From assembly GCA_027924585.1 (NCBI GenBank), contig BSBM01000865.1, forward strand, positions 7,700,501 through 7,764,500: a stretch of 64,000 nt of DNA, read 5' to 3'. The notes beneath the pieces are model-generated. The model was not told the origin of the DNA, searched no databases, and worked only from the letters and a program-made list of their open reading frames with translations. The DNA is from Larix kaempferi. Lineage: Eukaryota; Streptophyta; Pinopsida; Pinales; Pinaceae. A program made the position numbers and the translations under genes. This document shows, one piece after another, positions 1 to 11,880 of the stretch. How positions within the stretch are numbered: the first letter of the stretch is position 1; the number at the start of each line of letters is the position of its first letter.

Positions 1-175
1 TTGTTTGGTTTTCTCCTATTTGGGTTTCCTAGGATAAAATCTGTGTTATTGTTTTGTGCTTTGTCTTTATTCTAGTGATCTTGGTTATGCATTTGAATTA
101 TTATGCCATGAATGTATGAAAACTAACATAGATTCATCACAAACCATGTTACATAATGTATATGATGTAAATACC

Positions 176-600
176 AATTTTGATTTAGATGGGACTTGTT
201 GGACCTTATTCTTTGACAGTTCCAAGTCTAAGGAAGGAGCTGGAGCCGGATGTGTTTTGATTGATCCAATGGGAAACAAAATCATGATATCCTGTAGGTT
301 AAAATTTGAATGTACAAATAATGTAGTTGAGTATGAGGCACTGATTCAGGGTTTAAAAAGGAAATTGATTTAAATGTTAAGGTCATTAAGGTTTAAGGAG
401 ACTAAAAATTAATTGTACGAAAAGTTAGAAATGTAATTCATTGTGTTTCATATCATTTAAAAAATTACCTGCGTGAGGTATGTGATTTGATTAATTATTT
501 TGAATCTTTTAATATCAATTCCATCCATAGGTCTCAGAAATTTGATGTCGATCTCCTTGCTAACGTCGCCTCTAAACTCATTCCTATAGAATTTTTTTTC
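176..600 (+). pseudogene. Element A: additional RNase H domain upstream of RT (broken)
   Basis: This is the remnant of an RNase H domain of a Ty3/gypsy polyprotein; such a domain degrades the RNA strand of RNA-DNA hybrids during reverse transcription. Visible are the first catalytic Asp in an Asp-Gly motif, a glycine-rich GAGAG turn about 15 residues later, and a glutamate in an EYEAL motif near 330-350. Past a frame break near 370, weak matches to the later parts (a DVDLLANVAS-like end near 545-575) remain. The order is RNase H, then RT, as in element T at 24.9-30.8 kb, so this is the additional (archaeal-type) domain of Tat-like elements and not the native one. Stops and frameshifts make it non-functional. 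The element begins before base 1. Confidence 0.7.
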
Positions 601-899
601 TCTTGACACATTTTCTGTAGGACTAATGTATACACCCTCTATTCCTGATAATATTACCAATTGGAAGGCCTTTGACAATGACCGTCAGATTTTATATTTT
701 CTCACTTCCTCAGATAAATTTAAATACGTTTCCATTGATGAATAAAGTTGTGATAGATCCTCGTATTCTCATCATGATTCTATCTGGTCTACTTCAGACA
801 GTTAGATACCTCCTGCTTTGATCCCTAAATCTGTTATTAGATTAGAAAAAATTTATGATCTATAGGACAAGTTTAAAAGGGTCACCAATTGTAAAACCA

Positions 900-1880
900 A
901 TAGTGCATGTATGGACTATCAAATAGTGAATCTAGGGAGTGAACACAAGCCACAACACATGAATATTGGCATGGGGTGTTCTCCTATTGAGCAAGTTTTT
1001 TTTATCAAATTATTTAAATAATTTAAAGATGTCTTTGCATTGAGCTACGATGATCTCAAAATGTTTGATACTAATATTATGCAACACAACATACCCATGA
1101 AGCGAGATACTAAGCATTATCAACAAAAACTGTGGAAAATGAACCCAATTTTAGAGCCTGCAGTCAAACAGGAACTTGATAAGCTTCTTTCTACCAGAAT
1201 CATTTTTCATGTCAGGCATACTCAATGGGTTGCAAATATGGTTCTGTTACGGAAAAAAGAATGAGGATATATGTCTCTATGTTGCTTTCCGTACTCTGAA
1301 TAGGGCCTCTGAGAAGGATAATTATCCCATACCTCCAATGGAACATATATTACAAAATGTATCAGGATATGAAATTTTCTTATTGTTGGACAGTTTTTTC
1401 GAGTATAACTAGGTATTAGTATCACATCCTGATCCATTAAAAACTTCATTCGGGACCGCCTGGGGCACTTTCGCTTATAGGAAAATGCCTTTTGGGTTAA
1501 TTAATGTAGGTGCTACTTTTCATAGGGAAATGGACATCGCTTTCAAGACTTTAATCCATAATTTTGTTGTGATTTATTTAGATGATGTTACGATTTTTTC
1601 AAAAAGAAGACCCAGTCACCTTTTGCATCTAAGACATGTATTTGAATGATGTAGAAAATACATTATCTCACTTAATCCCAAGAAATTAATTTTTGTTGTG
1701 ACTAAAGGCAAGTTACTTGGATTTGTAGTCTCTAAACATGGAATAATGATTGATCCTGAATGGACCCAAGCCATCTCTCAGTTAAATTTTCCCGGTACAA
1801 AAAATTCAATGCAATCTTTTTTAGGGAAGATTAATTTTGTTAGGAGATTTATTCCCAGTTTTACTTAAATTTTTCAAACA
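900..1880 (+). pseudogene. Element A: reverse transcriptase (broken)
   Basis: Ty3/gypsy RT remnant. It opens with an acidic pre-RT segment and a FKDVFALSYDDL-like motif near 1020-1060, typical of the N-terminal border of plant gypsy RT. Next come LNRASEKDNYPIPP near 1300-1340, WGTFAYRKMPFGL near 1460-1495, and the catalytic box YLDD at 1575-1586 with both aspartates kept. It ends with a SLNPKK and a GKINFVRRFIPSF motif near 1830-1860. At least four stops or frame changes interrupt it, for example after 1264, near 1410 and near 1650. It lies between the additional RNase H and the native RNase H of the same element. Confidence 0.85.
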
Positions 1881-2450
1881 ATTACAGGATATGATTAAAA
1901 AGGATGCAACATTTAAAGGGGATGATCTTCAGAAATAATATTTTTGCAAAATTAGGGAAGTAAGTGCGGAAGCTCCTGCATTAATGTCTCCTGACTTCTC
2001 AAAATATTTTCTCTTATATACATACGCTAATGACATTTCATTTGCTGCATCCTTTACACAGTGGAACACTAAAGGTGATGAGATCCCAATATCCTTTATG
2101 ATTTCGAATTTTAAAGGCACATAACTTATTTATCCAGAAGTAGACAAACAGGATTACATGGTCTACAAGGCGGTAAATCATTTCGGAGCCTGTCTCCTAA
2201 AATCCCGAATGAAAATCATAGTCCCATATTCAACAATGAAGAAAATTTTTATTCAAAAGGAGTTAGGGTAGAAGTGTGCACACTGAATGACTGCATTACA
2301 GGAATATGACCTCGAGATTAGGCCCGTTAATATTGTTCATGGAAAAAGTTTATGCAATTTAGCAGCAAAGCCGGCCAACGAATTACAGTGGAACGGTGAA
2401 GAAAACATGGAGGATGATCATACTTGTTTTATTTCTACACATGCAGATTC
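1881..2450 (+). pseudogene. Element A: native RNase H, catalytically degenerate (tether-like)
   Basis: This is the position of the native RNase H directly after RT. The fold can be followed through SPDFSKYFLLYTYAND, a KQDYMVYKAV helix and a YDLEIRPVN stretch. The usual catalytic Asp of the TDAS motif is Tyr here (TYAN), the Glu of the EKE motif is Gln (DKQ), and the FTDH Asp is missing. Element T has the same replacements, so they are family traits and not random decay of this copy. I infer that the domain served as a structural spacer while the upstream RNase H did the cutting. Several stops are present. Confidence 0.65.
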
Positions 2451-2559
2451 CTAGTATCATGATATTAGGTTTTTATTGACTCATGGGTATGCTCCTATGA
2501 ACCTAGAACCTAGAAAAAGGAGATCTCTCATACTCAAAGTTGCTCCTTACTTTTTGGTT

Positions 2560-3708
2560 AACGATGTTTTATATAGGAACAGTTTGGATGGAGGTTTGTT
2601 ATGATGTGTTGAGAAAAATGGCGTCGAAAGGATATTAACAGAGCTCCATGCAGATCTAGCTAGAGATTATTATGGAGAAGAGACCACAATGCAAAAAATA
2701 ATGAGGGCTGGTTATTACGAGCTGACCCTGTTCAAATACGCACATGCCTTTACTTGAAAATGTGAGGATTGCCAGAAAGTTGCTAGAAGAATTAAGAAAC
2801 CTGGAGTTTCACTTCAACTAGCTACCATGGAAGATCACTTTCAGTAATGGGGTTTGGATATAGTTGGTCCAATCAACCCTCCATCCTCCTTACAACATAA
2901 GTATATAATCATTTCTACAAATTACTTCACCATATGGGTGGATGTGATTCTGCTCAAGGTGGTTAACACCAACCAGGTGATCTCTTTCCTTGAGAACTAC
3001 ATTGTAACCAAGTTTGGTGTGCCTGAATTTTTATCTTTTTACAATGCATCATATTTTTATTTAGTAGATATTACTTAGTATGCATTATACAAAGGCATCA
3101 CGATAATATATTCATCCAACTATTACCCTCGAGGAAATAGCTTGGTTGATTCCACCAATAAAAACCTAATAAAAATTCTAAAATGAATTGTAGCAAGTGA
3201 TCATAAGAATTGGCACACTCAGTTGTTTAATGCTCTTTGGGCAGACAGGGTGACCCCTAAAGCTACCCTTGGTAATTCACCTTACTTCCTTGTGTATGGA
3301 AAAGAAGCCATCTTTCCTCCTAACTTGATTCTTCCTTCACTTTAGTTATCTAAATCTATGTAGGAGGATGATTTCTCTCCCTTGGAACATAGAATCAATG
3401 AACTTCTTCAATTGGAAGAGAAAAGGGAAAAATATAGGGACAAATTTCATCAACATCAGCTGTTGGTTAAATGATGGTTTGACAAAAAATTATCTTCCCA
3501 AAGAGATTTTCAAATAGGAGACCTTGTTCTGAAATTGGATAAACCCCACGAGGATAAAGGTGAGCACACGAAATTTCAACGTCTTTGTTTAGGATCGTTC
3601 ATTATTTCTGAAAAATTAGGTCCTAGCACTTTTTAACTACAAATAATGGAAGGGTATCGTGAGACTTATCTAATGAATGCTCAAGTTTTGAAGAAATACT
3701 TTGCTTAG
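2560..3708 (+). pseudogene. Element A: integrase (broken)
   Basis: Ty3/gypsy integrase remnant, the enzyme that joins element cDNA to the chromosome. The HHCC zinc region lies at about 2640-2790 (ending CEDCQKV). The core starts near 2850 with WGLDIVGPI, which carries the first catalytic Asp. The second Asp is lost (FYNAS where SDNGS-like is usual, near 3040) and the third acidic position reads VDSTNK in place of the usual AESTNK. The C-terminal domain is recognisable from DFQIGDLVLKLD near 3505 to the end near 3708. Many stops are present, so the protein is dead. The open segment 2854-3078 is the longest uninterrupted piece. Confidence 0.85.
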
Positions 3709-4202
3709 TGTCCTGTTCACTAGGCCTGTACATAGTGTGTTTATTTTTATTGCTTTGTTTTGTTTTGATTTGATTCTTTTTCCATAATAAAGGGGTTGAA
3801 TTATCACTCTAGGGGCACCTATTTTCTAGAGGTCAAAACAATGTAAATGGGTTTTAACAGGTTATCTAAACCTTAAATGTGTAGTTATTGTTTCACTTAT
3901 AGATTATTTACCTAAAGAGCCTCTAAAATATCCTTTCCAGGTATCTAGTATTAGAATGATTAGGGAAGGGGGACCTCATGTTTAAACTTGAGTTCAGTAA
4001 AATCTTGGGATACTGTGGGTGGAATTCCCTTTGAAAAGAATGGCATCGACTTAGTATGGGTAAAGTTTTGCAAGTGGTATAGACTTAAATCCTTTATGTA
4101 ATTTCTTGTTCTTAAGGAGCATATGGATTTGATTCCCCATTCACTAACAGTTTTATCATAAATTGAACCCAAAATTTTGAGGATCGATGCAAGGTGAGGG
4201 GT
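3709..4202 (+). other. Element A 3' noncoding end: purine tract and possible start of its LTR
   Basis: No gene is visible. A polypurine tract at about 3962-3973 is the sort of plus-strand primer that lies just before a 3' LTR, and a TGTTTAAAC sequence follows at 3979. I infer that the 3' LTR of element A begins at 3979 and was split at 4207 by the G2/G3 insertion, with its remainder at 60517 and beyond. I have no second LTR copy to confirm this. Confidence 0.35.
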
Positions 4203-4207
4203 CTCCT
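4203..4207. repeat. Target-site duplication of the G2/G3 insertion (left copy)
   Basis: CTCCT directly before the TGTTGACC terminus at 4208. The same five bases follow the other terminus at 60512-60516. Matching 5-bp duplications outside TG/CA ends mark a single LTR-element integration spanning 4208-60511. Confidence 0.85.
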
Positions 4208-4987
4208 TGTTGACCAACGCGACCTCAGTCGACAGGGGTTCACCTCACTATTGACACATACAGCGGTCTCCCTGGGCACTGGCCCGGGCAGGTTTGAGCC
4301 TACCCAGAAACACCCATAGAGTGGATGAGGTCTCACCCGAGGCGTCCAGGAAGAGCAGACGCAACCATGTTTCCGCCGAGGGAGGAGGAGAGTTGTGGCT
4401 ACACAGGCTAGCTCTATTGCAATACTTAAACATAAACTTTAATCATTCGACATGGAGTTATAATATATTACTTAATCGCAGCATTTATCATCCCAACAAC
4501 AATAAGAAGACATTGCATCAAGAAAATATAACAACATTCATATATCGCAATATTGCACAAAGATTGTACCAAAACATCATCATTATATTATTGTCGCAAT
4601 CGTATACCAAAAGCAAAACATAGATCTCCGTATGCATACATCTCCTTATCTCTCACCAACTCTCTCGATCTTCTATATGTCTCTAACACTTACAACTCTC
4701 ATCTATTTATAGGCTTCTGCCATTACAATGTTTGTCCACTTACAAACGACTTCCTAACCGACACTATGGACACATGACCCAAATATCTAACTGACTTGGT
4801 CCAAATGACCCAAAGACCCACATACTGTGGTACAATTGACTCAACATTACATAACATGTGGTCCAAGTGACCCAAAACCTGCTAACTGTGGTATACTTTA
4901 ACACAAAATACTCCTTCTGCACCCTCATCCGATGTGTCGTAGCATAGGCAGTACTGTGACATTTTCTCATTGAACCGCCTGCCAACA
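4208..4987 (-). repeat. G2 3' LTR
   Basis: A 780-bp LTR. On the minus strand it starts TGTTGGCAGG and ends GGTCAACA. It matches 59733-60511 (779 bp) along its whole length and matches in part the G3 LTR at 57600-59732. A TATAAATA box reads on the minus strand at 4704-4711, so U3 is roughly 4715-4987. Many differences from the partner LTR are transitions at CpG-type sites. Confidence 0.85.
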
Positions 4988-6362
4988 GGCCCCCAACACA
5001 ATCTTGTGGCTCGCCCTCGAGCCACGTCAACTACTAGACATATTACACGCCATGGTATTTACTTTGAAGTCTGCATACGGCTGTTCGACGTTGCTGCAAC
5101 TGCTCTTGTTGTCTGGATCATGCGGTGTTGTCCTGCGCCTTCTGCTACACTAATCAATGTCTCGCCGTTCTTTAAGTATTACCCGAAAGTGGGGATCCCC
5201 CGGCTTGCTGTCATGTACGTCTCAAACTCATCCTCGAGTCTCTGTGAATGGTACAGATGGGAAGGAAAAGAGGACGGACAGTACCAAGGTGCTAAATTAG
5301 CAGATGACTCTGGGACATCTGTTTCGCACCGGCAAACGGCTCCTACTATGGTCAAGGAGCTACCGCCCCAACCATCTCATTTGTCAAGAAGAGCAAAATC
5401 CTTCAAACAACTACTGCATACTTAAACATGTTGGATCGACCCTTGGCTCGGTCATACCACAGTGTAAATGCACCCGCCATATCAAGGCACTCAGGGACAC
5501 TCGTCATTCGGGCTCGTAGGGCCCCTGGGGTGCTACCACGGGAAATAAAGTCAAGCATTTCCACAGACTCCTTGGAATTCCTCACAACTCAACTTGCAAA
5601 CTGATCTAACAGCATAACCACGCTATTTCGGAAAGACTTCTTTGAACTACCATCAGCCTCTGCTACTTATAGCTGGACCATTCTTGGGGCACGACGGTGG
5701 GAATGATACCCCATTACCTCGCATCTGCATGCGTGAACCCATCGACTGACGCAACGGGTGGCGAACATGCTACAGCCGAAGATCCCATGTGCTGACATGT
5801 GAGCAATCTCCTCACATATTTCTGATCGTACCAACCCAGCGTGCCATGTGTAAAACATACCGTCATCAGGTTGAATTTGGCAGGCGCAATTATGTATAGG
5901 GATGATGGCACAGGGTCGCAATATGTTGGTGGGACAATAGTCACAACACTGCCCCATACCCCCAAATCCTCCGTAATCATCACAAAATCCTGCATTAACT
6001 CAACCAAATCCTATATTAATGGCACAAAACCACCGTCGATCCTATCCACCAATCGGTCGGATCTGCCATTAATGCCCATCATTCGAACATCGTCGTTAAT
6101 TAACTGTCTAAAATTTTGGCATTTATTACTCATTTGACTAGGTCACAATGCTACCATGTGTCTCCGACTGCTTCAAACTTGTGGCATAAGCCTCCCTGCT
6201 TGCGCATTCCTTCTTCCGTTGGTGCGCCATCGACCACCAAACAACCTGCAACACACACTCTCTCTCTGTTTTTTTTTTTTTTCCCAATGCGACTTAGGCA
6301 TCGCACTGTTCCAAGCCCGATTGATAAGGCTTCAACTTGTGACCATTTACTCGCTTGGGGAG
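4988..6362 (-). pseudogene. G2 post-integrase region with remnant of a small conserved reading frame
   Basis: On the minus strand this runs from the end of integrase (near 6270-6362, next to the copia insertion) to the 3' LTR. It is the counterpart of 56442-57599 in G3. A purine tract lies near 6190-6203 and a GTTGGGGGCC tract directly before the LTR. A reading frame at 5403-5585 (60 codons, minus) contains ISRGSTPGALRAR and GAFTLWYDRAKG. It aligns with the 79-codon frame at 57002-57241, so the ancestor probably encoded a small protein here. I do not recognise it. A CT/T-rich simple repeat lies at about 6257-6285. Confidence 0.5.
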
Positions 6363-6367
6363 TATCG
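6363..6367. repeat. Target-site duplication of the copia insertion (left copy)
   Basis: TATCG directly before the copia 5' LTR, repeated at 13603-13607 directly after the 3' LTR. The sequence on either side joins into G2 integrase C-terminal sequence, matching G3 at about 56320-56370. Confidence 0.95.
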
Positions 6368-6857
6368 TGTTGAATATTGTAACTTCAAAGAATATTATAT
6401 TTGTACTTTATTATTCCGGAGATGATTCATTCCTCCGAGGTAACCCTATTATGTATCTGGAGATGTTTATTCCTCCAGGGGTTTGTATTAACTAGGTTTA
6501 TTAGACCCACCATGTGGGGGTCGGCCCTGTAGTTATATTTTAGGGGTTATTAGACTTCTCCAGGTGAGGTCGGCCCCATTAGGTCTTTTAGTCAGTTGGG
6601 AGTCAAGTATAAATAGAGGAGGTGAACTCCTCATTAGATTACTCACTCACTTGTGGAAGAGTGCGCACTTGTCTGGGAGATCTGCTAAGGAGACAAAGGA
6701 AGAAGGAGCACATCTTGTATTTTGGTTGATCATCTTATTGAGGAAAGCTTTGCTGGGTTTTCTACCCCATGAGGGTTTCCCAGGGTTTATTGTGTGTCTA
6801 TCTTGTGATTGTGTTTCTTTCAGTGATCTTGCTTGGCTATTTGGTTTAAACTTAACA
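6368..6857 (+). repeat. Copia 5' LTR
   Basis: 490 bp, TGTTGAATAT to CTTAACA, about 99% identical to 13113-13602. A TATAAATA box at 6608-6615 should set the RNA start roughly 30 bases downstream. The short reading frames inside the LTR are not taken as genes. Confidence 0.97.
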
Positions 6858-6869
6858 TGGTATGAGAGC
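6858..6869 (+). promoter_or_regulatory. Copia primer-binding site (tRNA-iMet)
   Basis: TGGTATGAGAGC directly abuts the 5' LTR. It differs at one base from the standard plant tRNA-iMet complement TGGTATCAGAGC. The initiator tRNA primes minus-strand DNA synthesis here. Confidence 0.9.
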
Positions 6870-7320
6870 TAGACTGAATAGGACATCTTTCACAAGGTAA
6901 GAATACCTCTCTCTCTCTCCTTGGTGAAGTTAGGGTTTCAGCCCAAAGTGGGTATTATTGATTTTTGGTTGCATGGATGGATAGCTCTTTTCAATACCTT
7001 TCTTTTGAGCCCTAGATCAAACTTTTTGGTTGGGTAGAACTACGGGAATTCTAAACCCTAATTCTACCAAACGTGCGATACGTCAGATTTTGGTTTCAGA
7101 AAAAAGTTGGAATTTTTGAATTCTGATTACATGGCTGAGTAGCCCTTCTCAAGAGCATTCTTTTGAGCTATAGATCGAACTTTTTGGTTGAGTAGAACTC
7201 CAGGAAAGTCAAACCCTAATTCTACCAAAAGTGCGATAAAATTCTGTTCCAGATTCCGAAAAAGTGAAAAGCAACTTTTCAGGTAAGTCTGCTCTGTCTC
7301 TTGGACTCCCCCAAGAGAAG
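6870..7320 (+). other. Copia untranslated leader with an internal duplication
   Basis: No gene. Two diverged copies of a block of about 100 bp lie at about 6979-7080 and 7136-7237 (period about 157 bp). Each contains TTTTTGGTTG, AGTAGAACT and AACCCTAATTCTACC and ends GTGCGATA. The gag ATG at 7321 follows a purine-rich stretch. Confidence 0.8.
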
Positions 7321-8184
7321 ATGGCTCCAAATACTAAGCTTGAAGACAAGCTAGAAGGTATAGAAAATTTCCGGGCATGGAAATACAGAATTGGTCTCAT
7401 TCTTGAGGAGAATGATCTTGCTCAGTATATCAAGGAAGAAGTTGCAGAACCAGAAGGAGATGAAGCCAAAGAAAAGCATAGGAAGGATTTGATTAGGGCA
7501 AAGAGAATCATAGCTGATTCCATTAAAGACCACTTGATTCCCCAAGTGGCCTCCAAGAAGACTCCAAAGGAAATGTATGATTCCCTAGGAAGAATGTATG
7601 AAGGAAAGAACATCAATAGGAAGATGAATCTAAGGACTCAATTGAAGAGTACCAAGATGCACAAAGGAGAATCCATTCAAGACTACTTCTCAAGGGTTTC
7701 ACAAATCAAGGAACAACTAGATGCAATTGGTGATACTCTTGATGAGGATGAACTAGTGATGACTGCTCTTAATGGTCTCACTAGATCTTGGGAATCTTTC
7801 ATACAAACCATGTGTGCCAGGAAAGAAAGCATGAAATTTGATATAGTATGGGAGGATTGTGTTCAAGAAGAAGCTAGGGTAGCAAACAGAGAAGCTCTTC
7901 TCAAAGAAGATGACCAAGCTTTGGCCACCCATACCAGAAGAAGAAGAACAGGTCATCTCAAGAAGGTTGACCACAAAGGATCTCAACACTTCTCTAGAAA
8001 GAGAAAAGGACCATTTCCAGTAAGAGATCTTTCCACAGTCAAATGCTATAATTGTGATAAGCTAGGACAGATCTCCAGATTTTGTCCCTCACAAAAGAAG
8101 AAGTTTGTCCACAAAAGACACCATGCACATATGGCAGAAAATGATAGTGAAGAAGAAGAAGAAGAGGAAGAAGATGAAGAATAA
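7321..8184 (+). CDS. gag: Copia Gag (capsid and nucleocapsid)
   Basis: Encodes the structural protein of the copia virus-like particle. The start is ATG 7321 (MAPNTKLED), where the usual copia Gag similarity begins; an in-frame ATG at 7264 lies further upstream. The capsid part has an FRAWKYRIG motif near residue 15-25 and a long helical region. A basic RRRR stretch near 7930-7950 precedes a single zinc knuckle at 8044-8085, whose histidine is Gln (CX2CX4QX4C), so zinc binding is probably impaired. The Gag end is a run of Asp and Glu. A TAA at 8182-8184 interrupts the frame inside this acidic run; the same frame continues at once into pol. Confidence 0.92.
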   Translation: MAPNTKLEDKLEGIENFRAWKYRIGLILEENDLAQYIKEEVAEPEGDEAKEKHRKDLIRAKRIIADSIKDHLIPQVASKKTPKEMYDSLGRMYEGKNINRKMNLRTQLKSTKMHKGESIQDYFSRVSQIKEQLDAIGDTLDEDELVMTALNGLTRSWESFIQTMCARKESMKFDIVWEDCVQEEARVANREALLKEDDQALATHTRRRRTGHLKKVDHKGSQHFSRKRKGPFPVRDLSTVKCYNCDKLGQISRFCPSQKKKFVHKRHHAHMAENDSEEEEEEEEDEE

Positions 8185-11100
8185 GAAGAGGTAGAGGTAA
8201 AGCCTAAAAGGAAAAGAAATAAGGTGAAGAAAGAAGATCCAGAAGAATATGTTCTATTCTCTGCACTCTCTGGATCTGTATCTCCTGGAGAAGATACATG
8301 GCTCATTGACAGTGGTGCTTCCAAGCACATGACAGGTCAAAGGAAGACCTTCTCAAATCTTGAAGAAAAGTCTTCCTCACAAAAGGTGTCTCTAGGAGAT
8401 GACTACCAATATCCCATCAAAGGAATTGGTGAAGCTAGCTATAAGCTAGATTCTGGAACACCCTTAAAGATGAAGGACATCTTATATGTACCAGGTTTAA
8501 AGAAGAACCTTCTCTCTATTTCAGCACTAGATAAGAAAGGTTTTAGAGTAGCCTTCATAGATGGACAAGTACTCATGTGGTCCAAAGGAAAGACAATTAA
8601 AGATGCAGTTGTTATTGGTGAAGAAGAAGGAGGTCTCTATAAACTCAAGGGCCATCCAGAGGCTGCCCTTGCACATGAGATCTCTAGCCCCAATGAACTA
8701 TGGCATAGAAGATTAGCTCACATCAATTATAAAGCCTTACCCTATGTAAGCAAGGTAGTCATAGGATTACCAGAATTGAAAGTTGATCATGATGGCTCAT
8801 GCAAAGGATGTAAGAAAGGGAAAAATATCAAGAACCCCTTTCCAAAGAGTGAAACAAAGACTAAGAACATTTTAGAGCTTATACACTCAGATGTATGTGG
8901 ACCAATGCCCACCACTTCCTTAAGTGGGTTTGAATACTATCTTTCATTCATTGATGACTATTCAAGGAAAACTTGGATATACTTCCTGAAAGGTAAGAAT
9001 GAAGTCTTTGGAAAATTCAAAGAGTTCAAGGCTCTAATAGAAAATCTATCAGACAAGAAAATCAAAATTCTCAGAACAGATAATGGCGGAGAATTCACCT
9101 CAAAGGAATTTGAGGACTTTTGCAAAGAAGCTGGAATTAAAAGGGAACTAACTACTGCATACAATCCCCAACAAAATGGGGTAGCTGAAAGGAAAAATAG
9201 AACAATCATGGAAGCTGTGAAGACCATGATACATGACCAAGATCTTCCCATGTACTTATGGGCTGAAGCAGCCAAGACAACAGTTTATGTGCAAAATAGA
9301 TTATCTCACAGTGCTCTTGAATTCAAAACTCCAGAAGAAGTGTTTACAGGTAAGAAGCCTAAGGTAAGTCATCTTAAAATATTTGGGTGTCCTGTGTACA
9401 TCCACATTCCAAAAGAAAAGAGAACCAAGTTGGATCCCTCAGGTAAGAAGGGAATGTTTGTTGGTTATTGTGAAACTTCCAAAGCCTTCAGAATCTACAT
9501 ACCAGGTTTCCATCATATAGAAATAAGTAGAGATGTAACCTTTGATGAGGAAGCAGCTCTCAAGAAATCCAGAAAGTGTCAACTTGAAGAAGTTTATGAA
9601 GAAGATTCATCACCCAGGATCTCAGATACTGTTCACATCCCTGAAGAAGTTACACCAGAGGATCATGACATGCTGGAACCACAAGAACCCCCTGTTGCAG
9701 AATTATCCAGGAAGAGAAGACCAGCATGGGCTAGAGATATTATTCAAGGAGCTGAAAGATATGGTGCTCCTGAAGGCTCTACTAGAGAAAGGAAGAAGCC
9801 AAAATTGGTGTCCAACTACATGGCCTTAATGTGTGACCTTGTGGATCAACTACCTACTAGCTATGAAGAAGCAGCTCAAAAGAAAGAATGGGTAGAAGCA
9901 ATGACTGAAGAATACCAGTCAATAATGAAAAATGATGTTTGGGATATAGTTCCCAAACCGAAAGATAAAAGTGTGGTTTCTTCCAAATGGATTTTCAAAA
10001 TAAAACATGCCACGGATGGAAGCATTGAAAAATACAAAGCAAGATTTGTAGCCAGAGGATTCTCTCAGAAGGAGGGAATTGATTATGAAGAAACATTTGC
10101 ACCTGTTGCCAGGTATACTTCAATTAGAACTATCATGGCACTTGCATCCATGATGAAGTGGAAATTACACCAAATGGATGTTAAGACAGCTTTTCTGAAT
10201 GGTGTAATTGAAGAAGAAGTTTACATAGAGCAACCTCAAGGGTTTGAGGTTAATGATGGAAGAACTCATGTATGCAAATTGAAGAAGGCATTATATGGGT
10301 TGAAACAAGCTCCAAGGGCTTGGTACGGAAGGATTGATAATTTCTTAACTAGCATGGGCTTTACCAAAAGTAAAGCTGACCCAAATCTTTATCTCAAGGT
10401 AATGGATGATGAACCAGTTATATTGATGTTATATGTAGATGATCTTTTCCTAACTGGAGATGAGAAACAGATTATTGAAAGCAAGAAGAAGCTTTCTTCA
10501 GAATTCGAGATGAAAGATCTCGGATTAATGCACTACTTCTTAGGCTTAGAAGTATGGCAAGAACCAAAAGGAATCTTTCTAAATCAAGGTAAGTATACTG
10601 TGGAGATTCTCAAAAGATTTGATATGTTGGAGTGCAAAGCCATGGCCACTCCCATGGACTCCAACCTAAAGTTATTAGTTAATGATTCATCAGAATTAGT
10701 GGACATAACTCTATATAGACAAATCATTGGATCATTGATGTACTTAACTAATACTAGGCCTGATATATGCTTTGCTGTAAATACCCTAAGTCAGTATCTA
10801 GTAGAACCTAGAAAGGTTCACTTAATAGCTGCAAAGCATGTAATGAGGTACCTAAAAGGTACATTAGATTTTGGCCTATTTTATGTTGGAAATCATGAAC
10901 TCAGGTTACATGGTTACTCAGATTCTGATTGGGCAGGTAGTGTCTCAGACAGAAAAAGTACTTCTGGTGGATGTTATGGTCTTGGATCTGCCATGATTTC
11001 CTGGTTCAGCAAGAAACAATCCAGTGTGGCTCTCAGTACTGCTGAAGCAGAATATATAGCTGCCTGCTCTGCTAGCTGTGAAGCAGTATGGCTTCGGAAA

Positions 11101-11394
11101 CTTTTATCTGGAGTGTTTGACTTAGAAATGGACCCCACTGTGATTATGTGTGATAATCAAAGCTGCATCAAGATGACTGAAAATCCTGTATTTCATGATA
11201 AGTCAAAACACATAGAGATCTGATACTTTTATATACGAGACATGGTGCAGAGAGGAGCTATCAAGCTGGAGTATATAAGCACTGAGGATCAAATTGCCAA
11301 TATCCTGACTAAGCCTCTGTTTCGAGTAAAGTTTGAACACTTCCGAGACAAGCTTGGTGTAGGTCAGAAGAACCCTCCTCGAAAGGGGGAGTAG
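8185..11394 (+). pseudogene. pol: Copia Pol: protease, integrase, reverse transcriptase, RNase H (one internal stop)
   Basis: Same frame as Gag. In order: aspartic protease with DSGAS at 8308-8322; GAG-pre-integrase zinc region (HRRLAH, CKGCKKGK) near 8700-8820; integrase core with the catalytic Asp in HSDVCGP, the Asp in RTDNGGEF and the Glu in NGVAERKN all present (about 8885-9200); reverse transcriptase with DVKTAFLNG and the YVDD box at 10432-10443; RNase H with YSDSDWAG, STAEAEY and CDNQS near 10915-11160. A TGA at 11221-11223 replaces the Arg codon after KHIEI, a C-to-T change. The frame then continues through DILTKPL-like sequence to TAG at 11392-11394. Apart from the two nonsense codons (8182, 11221) all catalytic residues are present. 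Copia order (integrase before RT) is clear. Confidence 0.96.
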
Positions 11395-11492
11395 CTCAGT
11401 ATCTGACAAACAAGCCTATCTCATCTATGATGAGGTTACCTATCTACTGCACTTACTCACCTAGAATTATTTAGATTTAGAACTCTCATATT

Positions 11493-11610
11493 CCTGCTTT
11501 TGATGATTAGATGTACACATGATTTTGATGTTTATATGTATACATGCTTTTGATGTTTAGATGTATACATGCTTTTGATGTTTAGATGTATACATGCTTT
11601 TGATGGTTAG
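11493..11610. repeat. Tandem array 1 of the copia 3' untranslated part (about 27 bp)
   Basis: About four copies of a unit containing ATGTATACATGCTTTTGATG, slightly diverged. It grades into the next array, whose unit shares TACATG and TTTTGATG, so array 2 may have grown out of array 1. Confidence 0.85.
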
Positions 11611-11880
11611 ATGGTTATACATGTTTTGATGATGATGATACATGTTATGGTTATACATGTTTTGATGATGATACATGTTGTGGTTATACATGTTTTGATG
11701 ATGATGATACATGTTGTAGTTATACATGTTTTGATGATGATGATACATGTTGTGGTTATACATGTTTTGATGATGATGATACTTGCTGTGGTTATACATG
11801 TTTTGATGATGATGATACATGTTGTGGTTTTACATGTTTTGATGATGATGATACATGTTGTGGTTATACATGTTTTGACG
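11611..11880. repeat. Tandem array 2 of the copia 3' untranslated part (about 36 bp)
   Basis: About eight copies of a unit built from GTTATACATGTTTTGATGA, GATGATACAT and GTTGTG. Open frames of about 90-100 codons exist here on both strands only because the repeat lacks stops. Confidence 0.9.

Noticed and set aside
6564-6872. Plus-strand ~100-codon frame, repeated at 13309-13695
   Set aside because: It lies in the copia LTR, spans the LTR end and runs into flanking sequence; it has no codon signal beyond LTR identity.
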